Position numbers and translations under genes: made by a program. From Desulfobacterales bacterium (GTDB lineage: Bacteria > Desulfobacterota > Desulfobacteria > Desulfobacterales > JARGFK01), in contig JARGFK010000025.1 in assembly GCA_029211065.1 (NCBI GenBank), forward strand, positions 1 through 48,753: a DNA stretch of 48,753 nucleotides, given 5' to 3'. The first letter of the stretch is position 1, and each line of letters starts with the position of its first letter. The notes under the pieces are model-generated. The model saw only the letters and a list, made by a program, of their open reading frames with translations. It had not been told where the DNA came from and ran no database searches. Below are positions 24,808-33,649 of this stretch, one piece after another.

Positions 24808-25701
24808 ATGATTCCAAAAAACGCAAATTCAGGGCCCCGGGTCCACCCCTATTTTGCGCTCATCAGCGGCGTCATTGCAGTCTCAACCGGTGCGATCTTC
24901 GCGCGTTTGGCAGAGGCGCCGGCCCTTGTGATAGCCGCTTATCGGGTCGGACTGGCGGCCATGATCCTGTCGCCCCTGGCCTTTTGGAAAGTCAGAGAGG
25001 AGATCTGTCATCTCTCCAGAAAGGATGTCGGCCTGTCAATTATCTCCGGTACTTTTCTCGCGCTTCATTTTGCAACATGGATTTCATCCCTCGATCATAC
25101 ATCGGTGGCCAATAGTGTCGTTCTGGTGAATACCAATCCCATCTGGGTCGCATTAATGACACCCGTGATCACCGGAGAACGGATGAACCGGGCGTCTTTT
25201 TTCAGCATCGCTATCAGCGTGGCGGGGGTCGGTATCATTGGGGCCGGTGATATTGTCACCGGGAATTCCGCCCTGTGGGGAGATTTTCTGGCGCTCATGG
25301 GCAGTGTCTGCGCCGCGATCTATTTGCTGCTGGGGAGAAGACTTCGCCAAAAACTGTCCCTGCTTGCGTATATATTCGTCTGTTATAGCAGCGCTGCTGC
25401 TATCCTGTGGCTCGTTGTCCTGCTGATGCAGCTGCCGGTCAGCGGGTTCAGCACTTCAACCTGGGCGGCCTTTGGTGCGATGGCGCTTTTTACGCAGCTG
25501 GTGGGTCACACCAGTTATAACTGGGCACTGAGATGGGTCAGCACCGGTCTGATTGCCGTCAGCCTGCTGGGTGAACCCATCGGGAGCACCCTCCTGGCTT
25601 ATGTTATATTTGATGAGGGCCTGACCTGGATGAAAGTGATCGGCGGCGTGTTGATTTTAGCAGCCATATACCTGACCGCGATCAATGAAAAAGTAAATTG
25701 A
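24808..25701 (+). CDS. EamA/DMT family transporter
   Basis: This 297-residue protein has about ten membrane segments in two EamA repeats. The first runs YFALISGVIAVSTGAIFARLAEAP...YRVGLAAMIL and includes WISSLDHTSVANSVVLVNTNPIW. The second includes VGHTSYNWALRWVSTGLIAVSLLGEPIGSTLLAYVIF. These are inner-membrane exporters or importers of small metabolites, and the substrate cannot be predicted. The start is uncertain. ATG 24808 begins just before the first helix and is preferred, though AAGG lies too close to it. The frame is open from 24703, with further ATGs at 24730-24742. Confidence 0.85.
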   Translation: MIPKNANSGPRVHPYFALISGVIAVSTGAIFARLAEAPALVIAAYRVGLAAMILSPLAFWKVREEICHLSRKDVGLSIISGTFLALHFATWISSLDHTSVANSVVLVNTNPIWVALMTPVITGERMNRASFFSIAISVAGVGIIGAGDIVTGNSALWGDFLALMGSVCAAIYLLLGRRLRQKLSLLAYIFVCYSSAAAILWLVVLLMQLPVSGFSTSTWAAFGAMALFTQLVGHTSYNWALRWVSTGLIAVSLLGEPIGSTLLAYVIFDEGLTWMKVIGGVLILAAIYLTAINEKVN

Positions 25702-25825
25702 CAAAAATATTTCGATGTTTTATCCCTCGGACACGGACTGCAATGATAATGAAGTAATCGATGACAATCCGTTGGACACAACTGGCCCTTTGATGAAAGC
25801 AAAATCCCCAAGGGAGGTATCACAA

Positions 25826-26617
25826 ATGACATATCAACATATTCTATTTGAAATGAATGAAGCAATTGCCACCATCACATTTAACCGGCCCAAGGCCCTG
25901 AACGCCCTGAACGGCGAATTATTGGATGAGTTGTCCCACGCACTGGATGAAATTGCGCAAAAGGAGGCGATAAAAGTTCTGATCCTCACAGGAGCCGGGG
26001 ACAAAGCGTTTGTTGCGGGCGCGGATATAACCGAACTGGCAACCTTTAATTCCCTGGAAGCCAAACTGTTCTCCAAAAAAGGCCACGATACGTTTAACAG
26101 ACTCCAGGCGCTGCCGATTCCCGTGATTGCAGCCGTCAATGGCTATGCCCTGGGCGGCGGCAGCGAGGTTGCGCTCGCCTGTGATTTTATTTATGCTTCG
26201 GAAAATGCGATGTTTGGTCTGCCCGAGATCACCCTGGGCCTGATGCCCGGGTTCGGCGGCACCCAGCGGCTCCCCAGGCTGATCGGTAAAAATATGGCAA
26301 AGGAGATGATATTTACCGGCAAAATGATTTCTGCTGGTGAAGCCGTTCAAATCGGAATGGTGAATAAAATCTGTCCGAAAGAATCCTTAATGGATGAAGT
26401 ACTTAAAACAGCAAAAATGATCGCATTAACAGGGAAAGTCTCCCTTCGGGCAGCCAAAGAGACAATTGACAACGGCATGAATGTCGACCTTGCTTCCGGT
26501 TGCACCATGGAAATGGATGGGTTTGCACTCTGCATGGCCAGCGCGGATTCCAAAGAAGGAACCCGTGCGTTTCTTGAAAAACGAAAGCCTGATTTCAAGG
26601 GCGGGCTGAGCAAATAA
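25826..26617 (+). CDS. Enoyl-CoA hydratase/isomerase family protein (crotonase)
   Basis: This 263-residue protein has the crotonase core. NRPKALNALNGELLDEL lies near residues 17-33 and AFVAGADITELA near 58-69, the latter forming the first oxyanion loop. NGYALGGGSEVALACDFI is near 103-120 and FGLPEITLGLMPGFGGTQRL near 130-149. The catalytic glutamates corresponding to E144 and E164 of rat hydratase are present (GGGSEVAL and LPEITLGL), so hydration of a 2-enoyl-CoA such as crotonyl-CoA is plausible. The start is ATG 25826, with GGGAGG nine bases upstream. It stands alone, without other beta-oxidation genes. Confidence 0.9.
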   Translation: MTYQHILFEMNEAIATITFNRPKALNALNGELLDELSHALDEIAQKEAIKVLILTGAGDKAFVAGADITELATFNSLEAKLFSKKGHDTFNRLQALPIPVIAAVNGYALGGGSEVALACDFIYASENAMFGLPEITLGLMPGFGGTQRLPRLIGKNMAKEMIFTGKMISAGEAVQIGMVNKICPKESLMDEVLKTAKMIALTGKVSLRAAKETIDNGMNVDLASGCTMEMDGFALCMASADSKEGTRAFLEKRKPDFKGGLSK

Positions 26618-26626
26618 TGTTTTTCC

Positions 26627-26654
26627 TTGACAGGAAATTTTGATTCATTATAAT
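26627..26654 (+). promoter_or_regulatory. Perfect-consensus sigma-70 promoter
   Basis: TTGACA at 26627-26632 and TATAAT at 26649-26654 are separated by 16 bases; both hexamers match the consensus fully. The predicted start is near 26661. The first gene downstream begins 200 bases away and has its own promoter, so this one may serve a short untranslated RNA. A 6-bp stem, TCCCAA/TTGGGA, lies near 26684-26705, followed a little later by GTTTTT. Confidence 0.65.
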
Positions 26655-26781
26655 CATTTTAAATACTTAAGTCATAATCGCTAATCCCAAAGACACAAAT
26701 TGGGAATGCGTTGTTTTTATAAAGTCCTTTATCTGCAACGACATTCGTTCAAAACCGGAACGATTCATATCTGCTAATTAT

Positions 26782-26810
26782 TTGACACCAGCAGCATAGA
26801 AAGCTATATA
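26782..26810 (+). promoter_or_regulatory. Sigma-70 promoter of the membrane protein/pilB-like operon
   Basis: TTGACA at 26782-26787 and TATATA at 26805-26810 are separated by 17 bases. The start would be near 26817, about 43 bases before the GTG of the small membrane protein. Confidence 0.65.
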
Positions 26811-26859
26811 CAAATAGCGTCGGCCTTTAATACGTTTAATTGCTTGTCGGGATGCGCAT

Positions 26860-27102
26860 GTGCTGAAAACCAGAACTCTTGTTCAACTCGTGTGGGGCAT
26901 CGCATTGGTTCTTGCCGGAATCGGGGTCTTTTTCAGGATCCCCTATGTGATGCCCAAGATTGAAAAGATCGAACAATTTGCAGGCGTCATGGTTTTCATC
27001 CGGGTGAGCTTCTATCTTCTGGGAATTCTTCTGGTCAGCGGCGGTGCCCAAAAAATTTTTAATTACACCCGAAAAAATAGAGATGGAAATGCCGATACCT
27101 AA
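26860..27102 (+). CDS. Small two-helix membrane protein of unknown function
   Basis: This 80-residue protein starts at GTG. Hydrophobic segments lie at about 8-26 and 43-62, with a basic tail NYTRKNRDG. It matches no family I recognise. It sits right behind a strong promoter and 30 bases ahead of the GAF-PilB gene, so the two are probably one transcript. The ribosome site is weak. Composition and operon position make it a likely real gene. Confidence 0.6.
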   Translation: MLKTRTLVQLVWGIALVLAGIGVFFRIPYVMPKIEKIEQFAGVMVFIRVSFYLLGILLVSGGAQKIFNYTRKNRDGNADT

Positions 27103-27132
27103 ATTTTATCAATCATAACTGAGGTAAACAAG

Positions 27133-29436
27133 ATGGCGATTACCATGTTGCAAGAAGCAAATTCAACGGACGATCGACAACTTAAATCCGAGGTTGCGTA
27201 TCGAAAAAAACTGCAGCAGATCTGCAATGATATTTATGCTGCTAAAAACCTGGATGAAATTTTAATCGATCTGAAAGATGAAATTACATCCCTCTTTGAG
27301 TCCGAAAGAATAACGGTTTATGTTGTCGACGGGATCAAAAGGGAACTGGTTTCACGTTTTAAGTCCGGAGATGAGATTGGTGAGATACGGATTCCGATTG
27401 CATCCAGCAGTATTGCGGGGAACTCGGCGTATAAACAGAAACTGATCAATATCAAAAATGTTTATGACACCAAGGAACTGGCATCCATTGACCCGGAACT
27501 GAAATTCGACGGGAGCTGGGATAAAAAAACCGGATTTAAAACCAAGCAGGTGCTGGCGTTTCCAATCATCTTCAAAAAGTATTTGCTGGGGGTCATCCAG
27601 CTTATCAACCGGTCTGACGGCGGTTCATTTACCAAGCTGGACGAAGAAGCCGTCCAGGAGCTGGCCAAAATTCTGGGCATTGCGCTGTATAACCAGAAAC
27701 GCATGGCCAAAGCCAAAGCTACTAAATTTGATTACCTGCTTGAAAATCACATCCTGACCCAAAAGGAACTGGATTCGGCCATCGGGGATGCCCGGAGGGC
27801 AAAAGAGTCGGTGGAATCTCTTTTAATCAAGGAGTATAAAATAGCCAAGCAGGATATCGGCAAATCGTTGAGCAAGTTTTATAATGTTCCCTTTGTGGAA
27901 TTTAACAAGACCATGCCGATTCCCGGGGAGCTGCTGGCCAGTTTGAAAATTCCTTTTTTACGCAAAAATATTTGGGTGCCGTTGCGCACCGAGGACGGAA
28001 AAGTCGTCATTGCGGTGGACAATCCCCATGATCTCCAGAAAATTGATGTGATTAAATCTCTCTTTCCCGGCAAAGGCTTATCTTTTTTCGTGGCCCTGCG
28101 ATCCGACATCCTTGACTTTATCAAACTTTTTACCCACGACGAAAAAGAACTGGCGGCAATTGACGACATCCTGTCTCAGCTTCAGTCGGAAGCCGAGGAA
28201 ATTGAAGATGCGGAATCTTCCCTGGATGAACAGGACAGCGCCGTTGTTCAGCTGGTCAACAAGATTATTATAGATGCCCACGCACGCAATGCTTCTGACA
28301 TTCATATTGAACCTTACCCGGGAAAACAGAGCACACAGGTTCGCATCCGGATCGACGGCGCCTGCTCGGTCTATCAGACCATCCCGTTCAGTTATAAAAA
28401 CGCGGTGGTATCCCGTATTAAAATCATGTCCGATCTGGACATTGCCGAGCGCCGCAAACCCCAGGACGGTAAGATTAAATTCAAGAAATACGGCGGAAAG
28501 GACATTGAACTGCGGGTGGCCACGATTCCGACCCAGGGCGGCATGGAGGATATCGTCATGCGAATCCTTGCTGCCGGCGAACCGATTCCGCTGGATAAAA
28601 TGGGCTTTTCCAAAATGAACTACGATAACTTCATCAGTGTGATTACACAACCCTATGGGATCGTTTTTGTCTGCGGGCCCACCGGATCCGGAAAAACCAC
28701 AACACTCCATTCCGCTTTGGGGTATATCAACAAGACCGAGACCAAGATCTGGACAGCCGAAGATCCGGTTGAAATCACCCAGGCGGGATTGCGGCAGGTG
28801 CAGGTGCGGCCGAAAATCGGGTTTGATTTTGCCGCGGCCATGCGGGCGTTTCTGCGGGCCGACCCCGATGTCATCATGGTGGGTGAAATGCGCGACAAGG
28901 AAACCACCCATATCGGCATCGAAGCCTCTCTAACCGGTCACCTCGTTTTTTCAACCCTGCATACCAACAGCGCACCGGAAAGCATAACCCGCCTGCTGGA
29001 CATGGGCATGGATCCCTTTAATTTTGCCGATGCGATTCTGTGCATTCTGGCCCAGCGCCTGGTGCGGACCCTGTGTAAAAAGTGCAAAAAAGCGTACCAT
29101 CCCTCCAAGGAAGAATACGACGAGCTGGTCCGGGAGTATGGCAAAGAGGATTTCGAAAAGAATCTGAATATCCCCTATAACGATGATTTTACTATTAACC
29201 GGACGGAAGGATGTGACGCGTGCCACAATACCGGATATGCCGGGCGAATGGGACTGCACGAGCTCTTGATGGGCACCGATGAAATGAAGAAACTGATCCA
29301 GGAAAAAGCGAAAATGGAAGATCTGCGCGGCCAGGCCATCAAAGACGGCATGCGGACCCTGAAACAGGACGGAATTGATAAAATATTCGGCGGTTTCTGC
29401 GACCTGCTGCAGGTGCGCAAGGTTTGTATAAAATAG
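27133..29436 (+). CDS. PilB/GspE-type secretion ATPase with N-terminal GAF domain
   Basis: This 767-residue protein has three parts. A GAF-type sensor domain occupies about 20-195 (ICNDIYAAKNLDEILIDLKDE; QVLAFPIIFKKYLLGVIQLINR). An MshEN/GspE-N domain lies near 205-340. The hexameric ATPase has Walker A GPTGSGKTT near 515, the Asp box (AEDPVE), Walker B and the His box (GHLVFSTLHTN). A tetracysteine zinc site (LCKKCKK...GCDACHNTGY) lies between the last elements. PilB-type enzymes power pilus extension or type II secretion. The GAF fusion suggests control by a small ligand. There are no other pilus genes in the window. GAGG lies eight bases before the ATG. Confidence 0.9.
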   Translation: MAITMLQEANSTDDRQLKSEVAYRKKLQQICNDIYAAKNLDEILIDLKDEITSLFESERITVYVVDGIKRELVSRFKSGDEIGEIRIPIASSSIAGNSAYKQKLINIKNVYDTKELASIDPELKFDGSWDKKTGFKTKQVLAFPIIFKKYLLGVIQLINRSDGGSFTKLDEEAVQELAKILGIALYNQKRMAKAKATKFDYLLENHILTQKELDSAIGDARRAKESVESLLIKEYKIAKQDIGKSLSKFYNVPFVEFNKTMPIPGELLASLKIPFLRKNIWVPLRTEDGKVVIAVDNPHDLQKIDVIKSLFPGKGLSFFVALRSDILDFIKLFTHDEKELAAIDDILSQLQSEAEEIEDAESSLDEQDSAVVQLVNKIIIDAHARNASDIHIEPYPGKQSTQVRIRIDGACSVYQTIPFSYKNAVVSRIKIMSDLDIAERRKPQDGKIKFKKYGGKDIELRVATIPTQGGMEDIVMRILAAGEPIPLDKMGFSKMNYDNFISVITQPYGIVFVCGPTGSGKTTTLHSALGYINKTETKIWTAEDPVEITQAGLRQVQVRPKIGFDFAAAMRAFLRADPDVIMVGEMRDKETTHIGIEASLTGHLVFSTLHTNSAPESITRLLDMGMDPFNFADAILCILAQRLVRTLCKKCKKAYHPSKEEYDELVREYGKEDFEKNLNIPYNDDFTINRTEGCDACHNTGYAGRMGLHELLMGTDEMKKLIQEKAKMEDLRGQAIKDGMRTLKQDGIDKIFGGFCDLLQVRKVCIK

Positions 29437-29447
29437 GCAGGGGGTTA

Positions 29448-29816
29448 GGCTGAAGGTTGACGACTGAAGGCTGAAGACTGAAGACCGAAGGCTGAATAAC
29501 TCCGAGAATGAAATTCGTTAACCTTATAACCATCCAGAAATACTGATGAACCAAGTTATACTTGGCTTTTGCCCACTTAAGGGAAAACAATAACTTGTAT
29601 GTTCAGTGTTTCTCCGGTTGGTATGTATAATCATTCAGCCCCTTTACAGGGGTGCAACAAGCCCTTCGCATGTGTATTTGACTGTCACCCTCAAACTCAT
29701 CTTTCAAAAAGTTTGTCATATCCTTTCCTAAAATCCTTCAGCCTCCAGTCTATATTCCCTTTCCTAAAAGCCTTCGGTCTTCAGCCTTCAGTCTGTCAAA
29801 ATCCTTTAGCCTTCCG
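29448..29816. repeat. Heptad-like repeats in inverted arrangement
   Basis: The left block (29448-29496) is built of CTGAAGN-type units, such as GACTGAAGGCTGAAG and ACTGAAGACCGAAGGC. The right block (29734-29816) holds the inverted version, such as AGCCTTCGGTCTTCAGCC and TTCAGTCTG. The inner 240 bases contain no recognised gene. The right block runs into the stop codon and last codons of the M48 gene. This covers most of the 359-bp gap 29437-29795. Confidence 0.65.
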
Positions 29817-31634
29817 TTCGGCCGTACGAAATTTTTCCAGCTGATCTTCAAAATAAGATCGGTTGGTTCGGGCGAGTTGCAGCGCCCTTTCGGCCGCCTG
29901 TGCGGCCTCGGCATATTTTCCATTCACATAAAAACTTTCAGCCAGCGTGTCCATAATATGCGCTGCCGGAGATAGGGTCGCGGCCTGTTGCGCCAGTCTC
30001 AGCGCTTTTTGCGGGTCACGGTAGTTCGGATCATCACAAGTGGCGAACAACCACGCGAGATTGTTCAATACTTCCGGATTGTCGGGCCGGAGCCCCAGTG
30101 CGTTTTCATATGCCCGTATGGTCGTTTCGTAGTCTTTGCGACTGTAGTATAAATCCCCCAGCATGCGGTATAGATTCGGATTATGTGGTGTTTTCTGGAG
30201 TTCGCGCTGAATGATTTTTTCAAAAAAATGATTGTTCAGCTTCTGTCCGACACTTCCAAAATTCAAATGATACCCCAATGCGCCCATGAGCAGTACCGCC
30301 GCCAGATAGACGGCGATACTTTTTTTGATTTTGCGGTTGTGACGCCGGATCCAGTTTCCGTCATTTTCACATTTTTTCAGATAAGCGATCCGTTCGGTAA
30401 TGCTGAAATGGTGCCAGTTGGGTCTGTCCGGCGGTTGTCCGCTGGTTAGGGCGATTTTTTCAAGGGTGCGGATCAACGGTTGGGCGTTTCCGATAACTGC
30501 ATAGACATAGGTATCGGCCTGGCGTTCAAAATTACGCATAAAGTATCCGAATATATATCTGAAATAGATCACGAAATTAAGGATGATAACGATGCTGAAC
30601 AGCGCTGCCGTTACTGAAGCCTGGCTAAAGCCGTATTCGTGGACAAACCGGTAGACCGGTTCTGCGTAGATGATTGCAAATACCAGCAGGTCAAAGGTGC
30701 CGTATGACACCAGCATGTAGCCCGCAAAAAAAAACAGATAAAATAACAGATGCTTTTGTTTGACATGGCCGATTTCATGGGCGATGACCGCATCAAGTTC
30801 TTCAGGCTCCAGCAGACGCAGCAGGCCGTGTGTCACCAGAATATAACGGAATTTTGTTACCAGCCCCATCACGCCGGCGGTGATCATTTTGCCGCCGAAA
30901 ATCGGCCAATATAGAATATTGTTATACCCTATGCCTGTTTGTCGACACAGGTTCTCAATTCGCTCCCGGGTGGCGCCCGCTTCCAGCGGCGTGCATCTCC
31001 AGAATTTCTGGATCATGACCGGTCCCAGCAAAGCGACCGCACACAGAAAGAATAAAAAATAGATAACCTCGCCGGTTGGGGTTGCGAGAAACTGTTTGGG
31101 GATCGTAAAGGGGAGCAGGTTGATCAGGTCGGCGATTCCCGATAGCAGCAGCCACGGCAGCAGTACGGGAATGGAAAATGAAATGTTTGACAGAATATAG
31201 GACCGGCGGGTCACGGTGTTGAGGTATAACTTCTGGTAGGCCCCATGGGCGCCGGCCCAAACAACCGCCATATAGAGCACAAACAACCCGATAAAAAGAA
31301 CGGCCTGGAGGGTCGGGATAGCTCTGAAAACGGTGATGTCGGCAGTAAACGACGACAAATTCAAGCCGTAGATGTCAATGGCAAACAGGACGATCGCCAT
31401 GATGGACTGGCGCGTCAGCAGGGTGTTGAATCTGTGATCCAGATTTGAAAAGTTTTCGGTTGAAATCCGCTTTTCAAGTCTTTGAAACTGCAGCTTTGTC
31501 AGGAAAATGAAAATTCCCAACAATCCGGCAAAAAATAAAACGGTTTCAGAAAAAGCAAAGGCGGCCTTTTCCGGCGGCTGGTGCGTGGTATAGATAAGCA
31601 GCACAACAATAAAATAGATAAAATTACTGAACAT
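29796..31634 (-). CDS. M48 family membrane metalloprotease with C-terminal TPRs
   Basis: This 612-residue protein has an N-terminal block of about six membrane helices. The zinc protease motif AVIAHEIGHVKQKH is near residue 283, with a downstream glutamate in FERQADTYVYA. More helices follow, and TPR units lie near 500-590 (LGDLYYSRKDYETTIRAYENALGLRPD; AEAAQAAERALQLA). M48 proteases of this Ste24/HtpX type cut membrane or lipid-anchored substrates. Its C-terminus (RKAKGF) lies inside the inverted heptad repeat, so the last few residues may have come from the repeat. It is the last gene of the maf-yggS-queH operon, 24 bases from queH. Confidence 0.88.
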   Translation of the reverse strand: MFSNFIYFIVVLLIYTTHQPPEKAAFAFSETVLFFAGLLGIFIFLTKLQFQRLEKRISTENFSNLDHRFNTLLTRQSIMAIVLFAIDIYGLNLSSFTADITVFRAIPTLQAVLFIGLFVLYMAVVWAGAHGAYQKLYLNTVTRRSYILSNISFSIPVLLPWLLLSGIADLINLLPFTIPKQFLATPTGEVIYFLFFLCAVALLGPVMIQKFWRCTPLEAGATRERIENLCRQTGIGYNNILYWPIFGGKMITAGVMGLVTKFRYILVTHGLLRLLEPEELDAVIAHEIGHVKQKHLLFYLFFFAGYMLVSYGTFDLLVFAIIYAEPVYRFVHEYGFSQASVTAALFSIVIILNFVIYFRYIFGYFMRNFERQADTYVYAVIGNAQPLIRTLEKIALTSGQPPDRPNWHHFSITERIAYLKKCENDGNWIRRHNRKIKKSIAVYLAAVLLMGALGYHLNFGSVGQKLNNHFFEKIIQRELQKTPHNPNLYRMLGDLYYSRKDYETTIRAYENALGLRPDNPEVLNNLAWLFATCDDPNYRDPQKALRLAQQAATLSPAAHIMDTLAESFYVNGKYAEAAQAAERALQLARTNRSYFEDQLEKFRTAERKAKGF

Positions 31635-31658
31635 TCAATCCGAACCTTATATGATATA

Positions 31659-32225
31659 TCAGCAAGACTCTTTTTTGTTTGCAGATGATTCAGCTAGTGG
31701 CCTGTAATATCTTTCCTTCTCACTGTAAATGCACCCACAATACTGCTGGCGGTACATGTTCAGCCGTTTGGATTCGGCAACGCCTTCTTTCCAGCCTTTG
31801 CGAAAATCGTAGTAATAGAAGGGGACGCCGACGTCTTTGCCGACAGCTTCTCCAACAGTCCGGATGAGGTCGTGTTGTTGAAATTTACTGTATAAAAGGG
31901 TGCTGGTGAAGTAGTCAAACCGGCCCTTTTGGGCGATCCGGGCCGTGGCAATGAGGCGTTCGTGATAGCACAGGCGGCATCGTTCTGTTTCCCGGAAGGC
32001 CATGTTTCGGATGAATCCCTCCAGGTCGTAGCCTTCCTGGCATATAACCCGAAGATCGACCCTTTGGGCATAGGCTTTCAGGGTTTCCTCCCGTCTCAGA
32101 CACTCCTGATAGGGATGGATATTATGTCTGTAAAAATAACCCATAATGGTGAACCCCTCCGTGCGAAGGGTGTTTAAGGGATAGATGCTGCAGGGGCCGC
32201 AGCAGGTGTGGAGCAGTATTTTCAA
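31659..32225 (-). CDS. queH: Epoxyqueuosine reductase QueH
   Basis: This 188-residue protein is of DUF208/QueH type. HTCCGPCSIYPL is at residues 6-17, TERCRLCYHERL near 76-87, and QQYCGCIYSEKER near 160-172, supplying the conserved cysteines for a 4Fe-4S cluster and the active-site pair. It reduces epoxyqueuosine to queuosine in tRNA wobble modification, replacing QueG. Translation starts at TTG with GGAGA six bases upstream, overlapping the yggS stop (TTGA). Confidence 0.92.
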   Translation of the reverse strand: MKILLHTCCGPCSIYPLNTLRTEGFTIMGYFYRHNIHPYQECLRREETLKAYAQRVDLRVICQEGYDLEGFIRNMAFRETERCRLCYHERLIATARIAQKGRFDYFTSTLLYSKFQQHDLIRTVGEAVGKDVGVPFYYYDFRKGWKEGVAESKRLNMYRQQYCGCIYSEKERYYRPLAESSANKKESC

Positions 32226-32932
32226 TCTCGTTCTCCAAAGATGGCGGTTCCAATCCGTACCATGGTCGCACCGGCGGCAATGGCCACTTCGAAATCGCCG
32301 GACATCCCCATGGAGAGTTCGTCCATGGATATGTTTGGCGCTAAATCCGCGTTTATATTTTTTTGAAGCGCCTCGCTTAACGACCGTAGATCATCAAAAT
32401 AGGGGCGGGCCTTTTCCGGATTGTTGAAACAGGGGGGCATTGTCATCAGCCCTTTGACTTTGAGGTTGGGGAGAGAGCCGATTTCAGCCATCAGTTTTCG
32501 GGCTTCTTGGGCTGCGATACCCGACTTGGTCGTTTCTTTGGCAATATTCACCTGGATTAGAATGGCTTGGATTTTATTTATCTTTCCGGCTTCCCGATTC
32601 AGCGCATGGGCCAATTTCAAAGAGTCCACCGAATGGATGAGACTAAACAGCCGAACCGCATACCCGGCCTTATTGGTCTGGAGATGGCCAATAAAATGCC
32701 AGGATGCCGAAGCGGGAGGGAGCGATACCGCGCTGATTTTAGAGCGTGCTTCCTGGATATAGCTCTCACCCAGAATCGTCACACCGGCCTCAATCGCTTT
32801 TTGGATGGTTTCAACCGGTACGGTTTTACTGACAGCCACCAGACGGATGGATTCAGGGTCCCGGTTGCTTTTTTTGGCGGCCTTTCGAATACGCTCTTTT
32901 ATCTCTTGCAGATTTTGTTTGATGTCGTTCAA
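32222..32932 (-). CDS. YggS family pyridoxal phosphate homeostasis protein
   Basis: This 236-residue protein has the family blocks. VAVSKTVPVETIQKAIEAG holds the PLP lysine (K36) near residues 32-50, GESYIQEA is near 55, and WHFIGHLQTNKA is near 79-90. GLMTMPP near 161 and SMGMSGDFEVAIAAGATMVRIGTAIFG close the barrel. It binds PLP and buffers its cellular level. The likely start is a TTG at 32932, two bases after the maf stop; no other start is available, so translation is probably coupled. Confidence 0.92.
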   Translation of the reverse strand: MNDIKQNLQEIKERIRKAAKKSNRDPESIRLVAVSKTVPVETIQKAIEAGVTILGESYIQEARSKISAVSLPPASASWHFIGHLQTNKAGYAVRLFSLIHSVDSLKLAHALNREAGKINKIQAILIQVNIAKETTKSGIAAQEARKLMAEIGSLPNLKVKGLMTMPPCFNNPEKARPYFDDLRSLSEALQKNINADLAPNISMDELSMGMSGDFEVAIAAGATMVRIGTAIFGERD

Positions 32933-32934
32933 TT

Positions 32935-33564
32935 TTATACTGATGCTGAATGTGTTCTGTTATTGTTTTCAAAGCCAAGTACGCCTTCCTGTATCAAACA
33001 GGAGATTACTTCGCAAACCGGCAGCCCCACCACATTGGTATAGGATCCGTTGATACTTTTTACGATAAATGTCCCCAGCCCCTGGATGGCATATGCCCCG
33101 GCCTTGTCAAAAGGTTCTTCGGTATGAATGTACCATTCGACCTCTTGATCGGTCAGTTCTTTGAAACAGACATCGGTTTGAACGGTTTCCGAAAAAGAGC
33201 GTTCCTTGGCGATGCACAGGATCGTATATCCGGTCAGCACCTGGTGGGTCTTGCCGCTGAGGTGCTTCAGCATGGTCCGGGCTTCCATTTTGGAGGCGGG
33301 TTTCCCCAGGATGGTGTTGCCGATAAGTACGATCGTGTCTGCGCCGATTACCCAGCTTTGGGGATATTGAACGGCGATGTTGCGGGCTTTTGCTTCCGCT
33401 AGTTTCCGGACATAGAGGGCCGGCTCTGTCGGTGCGATGCTGCTTTCATCAAAATCACCGGGGATGACGGAAAAAGACAGCCCCGCCTGTTTCAACAGAT
33501 AGCGGCGTCGCGGCGAACCGGATGCCAGAATCAACCGGGGCGCTGGTTGGATAGTTGGTTGCAT
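32935..33564 (-). CDS. maf: Maf family nucleotide pyrophosphatase
   Basis: This 209-residue protein shows LILASGSPRRRYLLKQAG at residues 11-28, the family's phosphate-binding loop. GADTIVLIGNTILGKPA is near 73-89, and AGAYAIQGLGTFIVKSINGSYTNVVGLP near 157-184. Maf proteins hydrolyse non-canonical or pyrimidine triphosphates (dTTP, UTP, CTP) to monophosphates. It opens the maf-yggS-queH-M48 operon on the minus strand. A weak divergent promoter lies at 33618-33590. Confidence 0.92.
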   Translation of the reverse strand: MQPTIQPAPRLILASGSPRRRYLLKQAGLSFSVIPGDFDESSIAPTEPALYVRKLAEAKARNIAVQYPQSWVIGADTIVLIGNTILGKPASKMEARTMLKHLSGKTHQVLTGYTILCIAKERSFSETVQTDVCFKELTDQEVEWYIHTEEPFDKAGAYAIQGLGTFIVKSINGSYTNVVGLPVCEVISCLIQEGVLGFENNNRTHSASV

Positions 33565-33592
33565 GGCAACAAGTTAACAGAAGAAATAGCCT

Positions 33593-33622
33593 TTGACAAT
33601 ACCCGGCGGCGGAAAATATAAT
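33593..33622 (+). promoter_or_regulatory. Sigma-70 promoter upstream of the Rossmann/cysteine gene
   Basis: TTGACA at 33593-33598 and a perfect TATAAT at 33617-33622 have an 18-base spacer. It points away from maf, toward the gene at 33828, with a leader of about 200 bases containing the direct repeats described at 33650-33792. Confidence 0.6.
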
Positions 33623-33649
33623 TCAAAAGGCAGGATTCAGGTTTCAAGG

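Noticed and set aside
28078-28911. 277-codon minus-strand open frame opposite the PilB-type ATPase
   Set aside because: It is a shadow of the ATPase coding strand. The plus-strand frame holds all conserved ATPase motifs.
29448-29816. CRISPR array
   Set aside because: The repeat units are seven bases long, contiguous and in inverted blocks, with no unique spacers and no cas genes.
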